Below are positions 26,944 to 35,315 of a stretch of 64,000 nucleotides of DNA, one piece after another. The notes beneath the pieces were generated by a model. That model was given only the letters and a program-made list of their open reading frames with translations, was not told the DNA's origin and did no database searches. The position numbers were made by a program, and so were the translations under genes. Every line of letters starts with the position of its first letter. Position 1 is the first letter of the stretch. This DNA comes from a candidate division KSB1 bacterium (GTDB lineage: Bacteria; Zhuqueibacterota; Zhuqueibacteria; Zhuqueibacterales; Zhuqueibacteraceae): assembly GCA_034506175.1 (NCBI GenBank), contig JAPDQB010000021.1, forward strand, positions 37,095 to 101,094, written 5' to 3'.

Positions 26944-28263
26944 ATGCCATTTCCAAAACTTTTTACAGACAACAACGGTGGCATCTTAACGCCATACATT
27001 AACCAGGAGTGTAACGAGCTCAAAAATTACTTGAAGCTCGAGGGCTATGAAGCAGCAAAAAAAGCGCTGGCCATGCCTGCAGAACAAGTTATTGACGAAG
27101 TCACCAGGTCGAATCTTCGTGGACTTGGCGGGGCCGGCTTTCCAGCCGGTCGCAAATGGAGCTTTATTCCAAAAGACTCGCCTAAGCCCAAGTATCTTGT
27201 CATCAACGCGGACGAGAGTGAGCCAGGCACGTGCAAGGACAAATATGTCATTTTAGGTGCGGCTCATGTTTTACTTGAAGGCATCATCATCGCGGCCCGC
27301 GCCATCAACGCTCACACCTGCTACATCTACATTCGCGGCGAATATGTCGAGCCAGCACAGATCATGCAGTCCGCGATAGATGAGGCCTATGAAGCCAAGA
27401 TTTTAGGCAAAAACGTACTGGGCACGGATTACGCACTCGACGTTTATATTCATCGTGGCGCGGGCGCCTACATTTGCGGTGAAGAGACCGCACTTCTTGA
27501 ATCACTTGAAGGTAAAAGGGGCTGGCCGCGCATGAAACCGCCGTTTCCCGCTATCGAAGGCTTGTTTCGCAGTCCCACCATCGTCAATAACGTCGAAACC
27601 ATCGCCTATGTGCCGATGATCATGAACAAAGGCTGGGAATGGTTTGCCAAGCTCGGCACCGAGCGCAATGGCGGATATCGGTTTTATAGCATCAGCGGTC
27701 ACGTCAATCGTCCTGGCGTGTATGAACTGCCGGTTGGCACGACGCTGCGAACGATGCTCTACGATTATGCCGGCGGCATTCGCGGCGGGAAAAAATTGAA
27801 AGCCGTCATCCCTGGCGGCTCCTCATCGCCGCCGCTGCGTCCGGAAGAGATCGACGTAAAAATGGATTTCGATTCGCTGGCGGCCATTGGCTCGATGCTC
27901 GGCTCCGCCGGCATCATTGCGATGGACGAAGATACTTGTTTGCTGGATATGCTGATGGTGACGACGCGCTTTTATCACCACGAGAGCTGCGGCCAATGCA
28001 CCCCATGCCGCGAAGGCACCGGCTGGATGGATAAAATTCTCAACCGCATGTTGCGCGGCGGCGGGCGCCTCGAAGATGTCAACAACATGCCGGACATTGC
28101 CAACGGCATCATGGGCAACACCATCTGTCCGCTCGGCGACGCCGCGGCCATGCCGGTGCTCGGCTATTTCAAAAAATTCCGCGAGGAGTTCGAGTCGCAC
28201 GCGAAAACCGGCAAGTGCCATACGGGGGAATTTACGAGCTGGAAGCCGGCGGGGAAGGGGTGA
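26944..28263 (+). CDS. nuoF: NADH-quinone oxidoreductase subunit F
   Basis: The 439-residue product has the FMN-binding region L-R-G-L-G-G-A-G-F-P-A-G-R-K-W, the NADH/FMN region G-A-G-A-Y-I-C-G-E-E-T-A-L, and N3 cluster ligands E-S-C-G-Q-C-T-P-C-R-E-G with the fourth cysteine in T-I-C-P-L-G-D. It oxidises NADH at the tip of complex I. ATG 26944 is taken as the start; a TTG at 26908 would add 12 residues. It overlaps nothing, and is followed 40 bp later by a TA-like pair that separates it from nuoG. Confidence 0.94.
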   Translation: MPFPKLFTDNNGGILTPYINQECNELKNYLKLEGYEAAKKALAMPAEQVIDEVTRSNLRGLGGAGFPAGRKWSFIPKDSPKPKYLVINADESEPGTCKDKYVILGAAHVLLEGIIIAARAINAHTCYIYIRGEYVEPAQIMQSAIDEAYEAKILGKNVLGTDYALDVYIHRGAGAYICGEETALLESLEGKRGWPRMKPPFPAIEGLFRSPTIVNNVETIAYVPMIMNKGWEWFAKLGTERNGGYRFYSISGHVNRPGVYELPVGTTLRTMLYDYAGGIRGGKKLKAVIPGGSSSPPLRPEEIDVKMDFDSLAAIGSMLGSAGIIAMDEDTCLLDMLMVTTRFYHHESCGQCTPCREGTGWMDKILNRMLRGGGRLEDVNNMPDIANGIMGNTICPLGDAAAMPVLGYFKKFREEFESHAKTGKCHTGEFTSWKPAGKG

Positions 28264-28303
28264 ATTTGTCTTAGCCCGAAATTGAAACAAGCAGGAAGTG
28301 ATC

Positions 28304-28591
28304 ATGACACCTTTACAGCTAAAATTTGTTGATAATGCGTTCAAGCATGGTGTCACTGAAGATGAGATATGGGAGGTGTTCTTAAACCGTAATCTGCCTT
28401 GCTTGATCGTTCTTTACAAGAAGAGCGGTGCGGAAAAGATTTATAACGTGTTTGGAGCATCAGAGACGGGAAGATATTTGGTCATTGGATTCGTAAAAGA
28501 AACAGAACGGACTGATCGTGTTATCCACGCGAATGATGATATGAAAGATTTTGAGCGGAAACGTTTTAAGAAATTGAGGCATAAAAAATGA
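28304..28591 (+). CDS. BrnT-like toxin candidate
   Basis: This 95-residue protein begins with F-K-H-G-V-T-E-D-E-I-W-E-V-F, has beta strands around G-R-Y-L-V-I-G-F-V, and ends in R-V-I-H-A-N-D-D-M-K-D-F-E-R-K-R-F. This layout (start helix H-G-V, final R-V-I-x-A plus basic helix) resembles BrnT-type RNase toxins. ATG 28304 follows AGGA at 7 bases; GTG 28298 is too close to that site. Its stop overlaps the next ATG (ATGA). Located between nuoF and nuoG. Confidence 0.6.
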   Translation: MTPLQLKFVDNAFKHGVTEDEIWEVFLNRNLPCLIVLYKKSGAEKIYNVFGASETGRYLVIGFVKETERTDRVIHANDDMKDFERKRFKKLRHKK

Positions 28592-29015
28592 AAAGACCTG
28601 TACCTTCAAAAATTCCAAAGCTCAAGAATGATGCAGAGATCGCCGCCTTTATGGAAAAGTACAGCGCGTTTGATTTGGTTGATGCAGGTCTCGCCGAAAT
28701 CATCCCGACTCCCTTGTTCGTTCGTGCACAAGAGGAGGGGAAGGCGCTTTTAAAAAATAAGCGCATTCAAGTCGCTTTCAAAGATGAACGAGCGCTGCGG
28801 AAAACTTTTTCTCCTTCTATTTCATCGGCGCGAATTTTTCCGTCGTCGATACGGATTCTGCCGGCATCCTCTTAAGCTTGCCGGATGCTTTACCGGCAGA
28901 AAATTTCTACGTTCCGTATTTAAACATTAGTGGGATCAAAATATTGGAAGGGACGAAAAAGAGGACTGCATTAGTGAAATCGATGCAAAGAATGACGCAA
29001 GGTCGAGCGGCTTAG
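28588..29015 (+). pseudogene. BrnA/CopG-like antitoxin region, apparently frameshifted
   Basis: From ATG 28588 the frame starts like a CopG/BrnA antitoxin (I-P-K-L-K-N-D-A-E-I-A-A-F-M-E-K-Y-S). It overlaps the toxin candidate by 4 bases. At the A/T-rich run near 28801-28812 the frame turns to nonsense-like sequence and stops at 28875. Protein-like sequence (F-Y-F-I-G-A-N-F-S-V-V-D-T-D-S-A-G-I-L-L) resumes one frame back and runs to TAG 29015. Either one gene carries a frameshift or two fragments abut. Confidence 0.5.
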
Positions 29016-29026
29016 GCAGAGCAAAT

Positions 29027-29410
29027 ATGAAAGATATTCATTGCGATGCCGAAGGCGATATATTGACGGTAATTTTTGTGAAGACTACAGACAAGCCACA
29101 GGCTGAAAAGCACCTTGGATGTGAACTTGCGAAAAACTTCGTTTTTTACTTTGATTCGATTAATGAAGCGCCTTCGGAAATAATCGTGATTTCATATAGC
29201 CGGCTTGTCGAATACACGCGCCGTACACCATTGAAATTGGATATGCTGGCTTCGTATCCAAAACGTCTGCAACGAACCGCGCTCAAGTTGATTCAACAAC
29301 CGCCGGTTTCAAATTTCTTGGAATTGAAAACTTCGGATACCGAGGCTTATCACGCTGTACGAGTAAAGAAATTGGTTTTGAGACCTGCAATCTTGGATGA
29401 AACTGCATAG
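29027..29410 (+). CDS. Hypothetical protein, DUF2283-like N-terminus
   Basis: This is a 127-residue protein. The first 60 residues (C-D-A-E-G-D-I-L-T-V-I-F-V, then F-Y-F-D-S and I-I-V-I-S-Y) look like the beta-sheet of DUF2283-type small proteins. The rest is helical and less characteristic. No signal peptide or membrane segment. It follows the broken antitoxin by 11 bp and ends 6 bp before nuoG, so it is embedded in the nuo operon. Role unknown; probably belongs with the small TA-like genes upstream. Confidence 0.55.
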   Translation: MKDIHCDAEGDILTVIFVKTTDKPQAEKHLGCELAKNFVFYFDSINEAPSEIIVISYSRLVEYTRRTPLKLDMLASYPKRLQRTALKLIQQPPVSNFLELKTSDTEAYHAVRVKKLVLRPAILDETA

Positions 29411-29416
29411 ACAGCC

Positions 29417-31021
29417 ATGCCCACCATCACCATAGACGGAAAAACAATCGAAGTCGAAAAAGGCACCACTGTCATTCAGGCGGCGGAGCGCCTCGGCATC
29501 AACCTGCCGCGTTATTGTTATCACCCTGGCCTGAGCATCGTCGGCCAATGCCGCATTTGCTTGGTGGAAATCGAGAAAATGCCCAAGCTGCAAGTCGCCT
29601 GCTACACGCCGGTGACCGACGGCATGGTGGTCCATACAGAAAGCCCCAAAGCCGTGCGCGGCCGCAAAGATGTGCTCGAGTTGCTGCTCGTCAACCATCC
29701 GCTCGATTGTCCGGTGTGCGACCAGGCCGGCGAATGCTACTTGCAAGATTATTACATGAAGATCGGCCAGTATGACAGCAAGATGGTCGAGGACAAAAAC
29801 AAGAAGCACAAAGCCCTCGACATCGGCCCGCACGTCATGCTGGATTCGGAGCGCTGCATTCTGTGCACACGCTGCGTGCGTTTTTGCAATGAGGTGAGCA
29901 AAAGCTACGAGCTGGGGATTTTCAACCGCGGCGATCATGCGGAGTTGCTGCCGTATCCAGGCCGCCAGCTCGACAATAATTATTCGGTTAATACGGTCGA
30001 TATTTGTCCGGTTGGCGCATTGACTGAAAAAGACTTTCGCTTTGCAGCGCGTGTGTGGTATTTGCAGCAGACCGAATCGGTTTGTCCTGGCTGCAGCACC
30101 GGCTGCAATATTTCGGTTCACACCAACACCGTCCGTGATCATCACGCCGATGGCCGCCGGGTCGTGCGCTTGAAACCGCGCTACAATCCTGATGTCAACA
30201 AATGGTGGATGTGTGATTTCGGGCGCTATTCATACAAACCAGTTGATGATCCATCTCGTATCTCCGCGCCGATGCTCAAACAAGGAAACAATTGGGTGGA
30301 GACCACGTGGGAGGTCGCGATGGAAGCGGTGAGCGATAAGATCAAGAAAGTTTTGCCGATCAAAAAGAGCGCGCAAGTTGGCATTTGGGCCTCGCCGCAG
30401 ATGACCAACGAAGATCTTTTCGTGCTGCGGCATTTTGCCAGGAAGCTCGGCATCGACGCCCTTGCCACGACGGTCGATCCGAAAGAGAAACCTTTTAGCG
30501 ACAACTATCTGATCCGCGAGGACAAAAATCCCAACACGCGCGGCGCCGCGGCGCTCGGTTACGATCTCGACATGCAGGCCTCGCGCGATCTGTATCGGCT
30601 GGCCTTTGATCGTTTGCTGAGTGTGCTGATTATTTTTCATCATGATCTCACGGTGGGATTCGATCCGGCCCACCTGCCGACAGCCTTGAACAACGTGCCG
30701 ACGATCATTTTCATCGGGCCGAACCGCAACGCCACCAGTGAATTTGCGCATATTCTGCTGCCCGCCGCTTCGTGGGCAGAAAAAGACGGCACGTTTACGA
30801 ACTACGCCGGTCGCGTGCAACGTCTTCGTGCAGCAGTCGAGCCTTTGGGCGACGCACGTCCGGAGTGGATGATTTTGAAACGGCTCGGCAAAGCGCTTGG
30901 CGTCTCTGTGCCTTATCTCGAAGCCGGTGATGTTTTTGCGGCCATCGGCCAAAGCGTGCCGGCGTTTGCGGGATTGAGTTATGAAAACGTTGGCAGTAAT
31001 GGCGCAATGTTGAAGGGTTAG
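29417..31021 (+). CDS. nuoG: NADH-quinone oxidoreductase subunit G
   Basis: The 534-residue product has an N-terminal [2Fe-2S] ferredoxin domain (Y-C-Y-H-P-G-L, G-Q-C-R-I-C-L), the H-x-x-x-C-x-x-C-x-x-x-x-x-C region (H-P-L-D-C-P-V-C-D-Q-A-G-E-C), a C-I-L-C-T-R-C-V-R-F-C cluster and a further C-P-G-C-S-T-G-C. The molybdopterin-oxidoreductase-like C-terminal part is short, so this is a compact NuoG (many are 680-900 residues). It links NuoE/F to the rest of the peripheral arm. Confidence 0.92.
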   Translation: MPTITIDGKTIEVEKGTTVIQAAERLGINLPRYCYHPGLSIVGQCRICLVEIEKMPKLQVACYTPVTDGMVVHTESPKAVRGRKDVLELLLVNHPLDCPVCDQAGECYLQDYYMKIGQYDSKMVEDKNKKHKALDIGPHVMLDSERCILCTRCVRFCNEVSKSYELGIFNRGDHAELLPYPGRQLDNNYSVNTVDICPVGALTEKDFRFAARVWYLQQTESVCPGCSTGCNISVHTNTVRDHHADGRRVVRLKPRYNPDVNKWWMCDFGRYSYKPVDDPSRISAPMLKQGNNWVETTWEVAMEAVSDKIKKVLPIKKSAQVGIWASPQMTNEDLFVLRHFARKLGIDALATTVDPKEKPFSDNYLIREDKNPNTRGAAALGYDLDMQASRDLYRLAFDRLLSVLIIFHHDLTVGFDPAHLPTALNNVPTIIFIGPNRNATSEFAHILLPAASWAEKDGTFTNYAGRVQRLRAAVEPLGDARPEWMILKRLGKALGVSVPYLEAGDVFAAIGQSVPAFAGLSYENVGSNGAMLKG

Positions 31022-31095
31022 CCGGTTGGCTTGTTTGCCGGTTTGCCCGTTTTCAAAACTGGCTAACCGGCCAACAGGCAAACTGGCAAACATCA
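31022..31095. repeat. Intergenic repeated words after nuoG
   Basis: After the nuoG stop lie GCCGGTT-GGCTTGTTT-GCCGGTTTGCC and the complementary arm CTGGCTAACCGGCCAACAGGC, together forming an imperfect inverted repeat of GGTTGGC/GCCAACC-type words. It resembles the word repeats at 18195 and 38838. Confidence 0.45.
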
Positions 31096-31205
31096 AAGGT
31101 CAGGGAGATGGAACACGCCAGCGCGTGGAAGGAAGTGTTGGAAAAGTTGTTTGATTGGATGATCAGATTGCCAAAGGATTTAAACCATATTACCACGAAA
31201 ATGCC

Positions 31206-31251
31206 GTAGCGCAGGCTTCCAGCCTGCATGCAGACAAGATGTCTGCGCTAC
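31206..31251 (+). repeat. Perfect double-hairpin (REPIN-like) element
   Basis: The outer arms GTAGC (31206-31210) and GCTAC (31247-31251) pair. Inside are two 7-bp hairpins: GCAGGCT-TCC-AGCCTGC and GCAGACA-AGA-TGTCTGC. Together they form a three-way junction. The stretch 31022-31415 holds this and similar elements and no gene that I can support. Confidence 0.75.
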
Positions 31252-31348
31252 ATTTTCATCGGGATGGATGTGCAAACGTACATGACAAATTACTCTGGAA
31301 AAACTATCCCTGGCCTGCGGCAGGGCAGGCACGAACGCGAAGTTTTTT

Positions 31349-31400
31349 GTAGCGCAAGCTTCCAGCTTGCCTTCGTTTGCAGGCTGGAAACCTTCGTTAC
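31349..31400 (+). repeat. Degenerate copy of the double-hairpin element
   Basis: It starts GTAGC, then GCAAGCT-TCC-AGCTTGC (7-bp stem, same TCC loop as at 31206). A decayed second half follows (GCAGGCTGGAAACC) and a GTTAC end. It lies 98 bp downstream of the intact copy. Confidence 0.55.
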
Positions 31401-31415
31401 GTCTTTGTCGCTGAA

Positions 31416-31724
31416 ATGAAAACCATCGAGGAGGCAAAACACACGTCACTCATCACAAGCGCTGAAGAAGTTGGGCTGGAGCAGGGATTGGAGAAGGGAT
31501 TGGAGCAAGGACTTGAAAAAGGAGTAAACTCACTCCAACGCGTCGTCGCCACGATGATTAAGCGCAAATTTGGTGCATTGGGGCAACAATTGGCCGAGCG
31601 TGTCCGGGAAGTGAACCGCTTGGAAATTCTGGAAGAGCTATCAGAAAAACTATATGACGCCCAGAGTCTTAACGAAGCTGAAAAAATCTTTGCTGAAATT
31701 GAGTCCTCGGCGAAATTGAATTAA
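31416..31724 (+). CDS. C-terminal remnant of an Rpn/DUF4351-like nuclease
   Basis: This 102-residue ORF has the heptad-like repeat G-L-E-Q-G-L-E-K-G-L-E-Q-G-L-E-K-G at residues 18-36, followed by a helical domain (V-A-T-M-I-K-R-K-F-G-A-L). This is the tail typically found after the PD-(D/E)XK domain of Rpn-family (transposase-like) proteins. The nuclease domain itself is absent, so this is probably a truncated gene that may still be translated. It lies between nuoG and nuoH, in the same direction. Confidence 0.6.
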   Translation: MKTIEEAKHTSLITSAEEVGLEQGLEKGLEQGLEKGVNSLQRVVATMIKRKFGALGQQLAERVREVNRLEILEELSEKLYDAQSLNEAEKIFAEIESSAKLN

Positions 31725-31738
31725 GAGTGGTTTAACAC

Positions 31739-32818
31739 ATGGCTGAAATCGGAATCGCAATCGCCAAAATTTTCTTTTTCATTTTTATCTTCGTTTTCAA
31801 CACGGCGGCTTTGCTCACGTGGGTCGAGCGCAAGCAGAGCGCGGTGATGCAAGATCGCATCGGCGCCAATCGCGCTGCCATTCTGGGCTTGCGCGTCTTT
31901 GGGTTGTTTCACATCATCGCCGACTCGCTCAAAATGTTCGTGAAAGAGGACTTCACCCCGCGCGACGCGGAGCGCTTTCTCTTTTCCATTGCCCCTGGCA
32001 TCACGATGTTTTTCGCGCTGGTGGCGTTTGCTGCGATTCCCTTCGCCGACAAATTGGTGATGGGTGGACGCGAAATCGTCATGCAAATCGCCAATCTCAA
32101 CGTCGGCATTCTCTACGTCTTCGCGGTGATGTCGATGGCGGTTTACGGCGTCGTCATCGGCGCGTGGGCCTCGAACAACAACTATTCGCTGATTGGCGGC
32201 TTGCGGGCCTCGGCGCAAATGATCTCGTATGAAGTGGCGATCGGCGTTTCCATCATCGGTGTGTTGATGGTTTATCAAACCGTTGACTTGCAGGAAATCG
32301 TCCGCTCGCAAGGCGCGCTCATCGGCGGCTGGCTGCCGAAGTGGGGCATTCTGTATCAACCCATCGGCTTTTTGCTCTTTCTCACCACCGGCATCGCCGA
32401 GACCAAGCGCATTCCCTTTGACACGCCGGAGGGAGAGAGCGAGATCATCGGCTACCATCTCGAATACAGCAGCATGCGTTTCGGCATGTTTTTCCTCACG
32501 GATTTGATCGAGACCGTGCTCATCGCCTCCATCACGGTAACGCTCTTTCTCGGTGGCTGGCAAGTTCCTTATCTTTTGCCTGACGGCTTTCATTTTCCCT
32601 GGGGCGGAATGTGGCAGTTGTCAAATTTGACTGTGACTATTTTGCAGTTTCTCAGTTTCACCTTCAAAGTCGCGTTTCTGCTGTGGTTCATGATGCTCAT
32701 CCGCTGGACGCTGCCGCGCTTCCGCTACGATCAAGTCATGTTCCTCGGCTGGAAAATTCTTTTGCCGGTGGCGCTGGCGAATATCATGATCACCGCGGCG
32801 GTGATGATGTTTTTGTAA
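31739..32818 (+). CDS. nuoH: NADH-quinone oxidoreductase subunit H
   Basis: The 359-residue protein has about eight transmembrane helices and the conserved W-V-E-R-K-Q-S-A-V-M-Q-D-R-I-G-A-N-R loop and E-x-x-R-x-P-F-D region (A-E-T-K-R-I-P-F-D-T-P-E-G-E-S-E). It lies at the quinone site at the junction of the two arms. Its last 41 codons (from 32691) are repeated exactly at 33331-33454, on the far side of the brnTA module, so the present stop (TTG TAA) comes from the inserted DNA while the second copy ends TTT TAG. Confidence 0.94.
   Translation: MAEIGIAIAKIFFFIFIFVFNTAALLTWVERKQSAVMQDRIGANRAAILGLRVFGLFHIIADSLKMFVKEDFTPRDAERFLFSIAPGITMFFALVAFAAIPFADKLVMGGREIVMQIANLNVGILYVFAVMSMAVYGVVIGAWASNNNYSLIGGLRASAQMISYEVAIGVSIIGVLMVYQTVDLQEIVRSQGALIGGWLPKWGILYQPIGFLLFLTTGIAETKRIPFDTPEGESEIIGYHLEYSSMRFGMFFLTDLIETVLIASITVTLFLGGWQVPYLLPDGFHFPWGGMWQLSNLTVTILQFLSFTFKVAFLLWFMMLIRWTLPRFRYDQVMFLGWKILLPVALANIMITAAVMMFL
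32691..32814. repeat. 124-bp direct repeat, copy 1 (3' end of nuoH)
   Basis: It is identical over 124 bp to 33331-33454 (offset 640 bp). This copy is the coding end of nuoH. The two copies flank the brnT-brnA module. Confidence 0.95.
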
Positions 32819-32849
32819 ACATTTTGTGTGTTTGGGAAGGTGACGCCAC

Positions 32850-33140
32850 ATGGACATCGTCTACCGACTTCAGGGTGTAGAGTTTGAATGGGATGAAAAC
32901 AAGGCCAGTGACAACGTAGTCAAGCATGGGGTTACTTTTGAAGAAGCAGCCGAGGCATTCTTCGATCCCTTCTACCGAGAGGGCGATGCTTCCATCGATG
33001 AAGAGCAACGTGATTTTATTTTCGGTTATTCCTTTTCCCAACGACTGTTGTTGGTCGTTCACACTCAACGCGGCGAACGCACGCGCATCATTTCCGCACG
33101 TCCTGCTGTTCGCTCTGAAAGGAAATTATATGAAGACTGA
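32850..33140 (+). CDS. brnT: BrnT family toxin
   Basis: The 96-residue product carries the BrnT signature: F-E-W-D-E-N-K-A-S-D-N-V-V-K-H-G-V-T-F-E-E-A at the N-terminus and R-I-I-S-A-R-P-A-V-R-S-E-R-K at the C-terminus, i.e. a RelE-fold ribonuclease. GGAAGGTGA precedes ATG 32850. It overlaps brnA by 11 bases. The module lies directly after nuoH, flanked by the 124-bp repeat. The family cleaves RNA under stress when the antitoxin is degraded. Confidence 0.88.
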   Translation: MDIVYRLQGVEFEWDENKASDNVVKHGVTFEEAAEAFFDPFYREGDASIDEEQRDFIFGYSFSQRLLLVVHTQRGERTRIISARPAVRSERKLYED

Positions 33141-33333
33141 AGAAGGGTTTGAGCTGAGTTTCCGTCCACGCGCGATGGAAACGGTATCCATTGAAATACC
33201 TCAGGACGCTCTGAATTCGCTCAAAAAAGTAGCTGCCATTCGCGATATGTCTTATCAAGCTTTGCTGAAATTTTATATTGGGCAGGGATTGCGACAAGAC
33301 TTGTCCAGACTCTTTCATGAAGTTGCTGTTTGA
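33130..33333 (+). CDS. brnA: BrnA-type antitoxin (CopG/RHH)
   Basis: The 67-residue protein has [32 protein letters not shown], a ribbon-helix-helix DNA-binding pattern. It should neutralise BrnT and autoregulate. Its TGA stop (33331-33333) is the very first three bases of the second copy of the 124-bp repeat, so the stop codon comes from duplicated nuoH sequence. Confidence 0.85.
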   Translation: MKTEEGFELSFRPRAMETVSIEIPQDALNSLKKVAAIRDMSYQALLKFYIGQGLRQDLSRLFHEVAV

Positions 33334-33454
33334 TGCTCATCCGCTGGACGCTGCCGCGCTTCCGCTACGATCAAGTCATGTTCCTCGGCTGGAAAATTCT
33401 TTTGCCGGTGGCGCTGGCGAATATCATGATCACCGCGGCGGTGATGATGTTTTT
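33331..33454. repeat. 124-bp direct repeat, copy 2
   Basis: It is an exact copy of 32691-32814. In the nuoH frame it ends M-M-F-F followed by TAG, probably the ancestral end of nuoH. Confidence 0.95.
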
Positions 33455-33485
33455 TTAGACAATTCCCCCCAGGTGGAGGAAAAAT

Positions 33486-33548
33486 ATGCCAGTGGTATTG
33501 CGCTTACGAGGTTACAGGTTTTGGTTCGGAGTCTCAAAAACGTGGTAA
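33486..33548 (+). pseudogene. DUF4160 N-terminal fragment
   Basis: Twenty codons, M-P-V-V-L-R-L-R-G-Y-R-F-W-F-G, match the start of DUF4160 proteins (compare 20055). Then the frame leaves the family and stops at TAA 33548. A GGTGGAGGA site precedes it. Confidence 0.65.
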
Positions 33549-33964
33549 CCGCTAAAGTAAAAATTAAAACGCATCATGATTATGCCGCCATCGTGCCGGT
33601 CGCTATTCCCGATCTCAATGAGGTTAGAAAATTTGCCGCCAAATTACATGCGAAAGGCAAGGCTTGGAAAGGCGAAGCCTTCGGTTGGCAAGCCGAGTAT
33701 AATCCGCAAAGTTCAGCTCCGCCGCTTGATTCCAAGATGACCTTCACGCCGGCGGATTTTTGCATCGGCGAAAACGGCATTTGGTTTTTCTCTCTTATGT
33801 GGGAGCATGGCAGCGACGCAGCGCCGGCGGAGTTTTTAGACGATAGAGGCATTCTGAAGAAAACCACAAGGCTGATTGGTCTGAGATTCGTTGGAGCATC
33901 AATGGAAGCTGCGTCAACCAGCAACGCCGGAAGAACTTATTGCAGAAATTCTGTCATGAATTGA
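33542..33964 (+). CDS. Hypothetical protein
   Basis: An open frame of 140 residues from GTG 33542, with normal codon use. It continues backwards without a stop into the duplicated nuoH segment, so the true start is uncertain. The protein has a charged N-terminus (K-V-K-I-K-T-H-H-D-Y), a helix with several lysines and a beta-rich end (I-G-E-N-G-I-W-F-F-S-L-M-W-E-H-G). I do not recognise the family. It ends 16 bp before the AlbA_2-type gene and may be a fragment of a larger accessory gene. Confidence 0.4.
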   Translation: MVTAKVKIKTHHDYAAIVPVAIPDLNEVRKFAAKLHAKGKAWKGEAFGWQAEYNPQSSAPPLDSKMTFTPADFCIGENGIWFFSLMWEHGSDAAPAEFLDDRGILKKTTRLIGLRFVGASMEAASTSNAGRTYCRNSVMN

Positions 33965-33980
33965 GTTTTAGATTGCAAAA

Positions 33981-35243
33981 ATGTTTGAAGATACCAACGA
34001 ACTCCTCCAAAAAATCCCGCTCGGCGAAGATACTTTTTTGGAGTTCAAAGAAATCGAAATCAAAGGGCAGCGGGTAACCAACCCCAACGCCGAAAGCATG
34101 GCCGGCGAATGCACCGCTTTTGCCAATGCGTATGGCGGCGCGATTTTGCTCGGTGTCAAGGATAACGGAGAAATTACCGGCATTCCACTGGATCAGCTTG
34201 CGATTGCGCAACAATGGATTGAAAACCTCTGCCAAAACAATTGCGATCCGCCGCTGAATCCGATCATTACCAAGCTTCTGTTGCCGAACGCCCAGGGAGT
34301 GCAAGTGCCGGTTTTAAAAGTTGAAATTTTGCGAAGCATTTTTGCGCACGCGACTTCCGGCGGGTTGTGGTATCACCGTGTTGGCTCATCCAAACAAAAG
34401 CTTTCACCCCAGGCTTTGGCGAGGTTGCTGCAGCAGCGCAGCCAGGGTTATGCCTTCGAGGAAAAGACGATTTTGCAAGGAAGTTTGGAAGATATAGATA
34501 TTGAGTTGTATAAAAAGCATCACGAGTTGCGCCAGTTGGGGCCGTTGGATGAATCGATATTGCCCATTGCAGATTTGCTGGTGAATTTGAAAATAGCCGG
34601 CAGGGAGGAAGGCAAAATTTTGCCGACGGTCGCCGGACTGCTGATGTTTGGCAAGCATCCACAAAAGTATCTGCCGAATGCGGCAGTCGATTGCGCGATT
34701 TACTCAGGAAGTGTGCCCGATTCAAATTGCCTCATCAACGCCACGCCATGCACGGGCACGGTGCCGGAACAGATTGTGCGCGCCGCTGAATTTGTCAAGC
34801 GCTACATGGAAGTGCCGGCACAAAAAAACGAAGCCGGGCGGCAGGATTTGCCGCAATATTCTCTTCGTGCCGTACACGAGGCCATTGTCAACGCCGTCGC
34901 CCATCGTGACTATGTGATTGCAGGATCGCGCATCCGACTTTTCATGTTTGATGACCGTCTCGAGATAACAAGTCCAGGTCGGTTGCCCAATACAGTCACA
35001 ATAGAGAGCCTCTACAATGGCGCGATACCATATCGCAGAAATCAAATCCTTGTTGGATTTCTCAAAGACTATGTGAGTCCGATCACCATGCGCGCTTTCA
35101 TGGAATCACGCGGCGAAGGGGTTTTGCTAATCATTCGTGAAAGCGAAAAAATATCCGGCCGCAAGCCGCTGTATGAAGAAGTTGGCGAAGCGGTGAAGCT
35201 CACAATTTACGGACGAGAAAATCCCAATCGGCCAAGAAGTTGA
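33981..35243 (+). CDS. AlbA_2 / HATPase (Schlafen-like, RecG-related) accessory protein
   Basis: The 420-residue product has an N-terminal AlbA_2 nucleic-acid binding domain (T-F-L-E-F-K-E-I near residue 18; A-F-A-N-A-Y-G-G-A-I-L-L-G-V near 48) and a C-terminal HATPase_c_4-like domain (H-E-A-I-V-N-A-V-A-H-R-D-Y near 300; S-P-G-R-L-P). Such proteins are common in defence islands and near mobile DNA, and are annotated as RNA-binding or ATP-binding regulators. The function here is not known. It lies between nuoH and nuoI, an unusual position, next to the duplicated nuoH end. Confidence 0.8.
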   Translation: MFEDTNELLQKIPLGEDTFLEFKEIEIKGQRVTNPNAESMAGECTAFANAYGGAILLGVKDNGEITGIPLDQLAIAQQWIENLCQNNCDPPLNPIITKLLLPNAQGVQVPVLKVEILRSIFAHATSGGLWYHRVGSSKQKLSPQALARLLQQRSQGYAFEEKTILQGSLEDIDIELYKKHHELRQLGPLDESILPIADLLVNLKIAGREEGKILPTVAGLLMFGKHPQKYLPNAAVDCAIYSGSVPDSNCLINATPCTGTVPEQIVRAAEFVKRYMEVPAQKNEAGRQDLPQYSLRAVHEAIVNAVAHRDYVIAGSRIRLFMFDDRLEITSPGRLPNTVTIESLYNGAIPYRRNQILVGFLKDYVSPITMRAFMESRGEGVLLIIRESEKISGRKPLYEEVGEAVKLTIYGRENPNRPRS

Positions 35244-35315
35244 TGAGCAGCAAGAGTTAACCAGAATCCAAAAGCCGGATATGAGCACATTACACGCAAC
35301 ACGTTAAAAGAGAAC

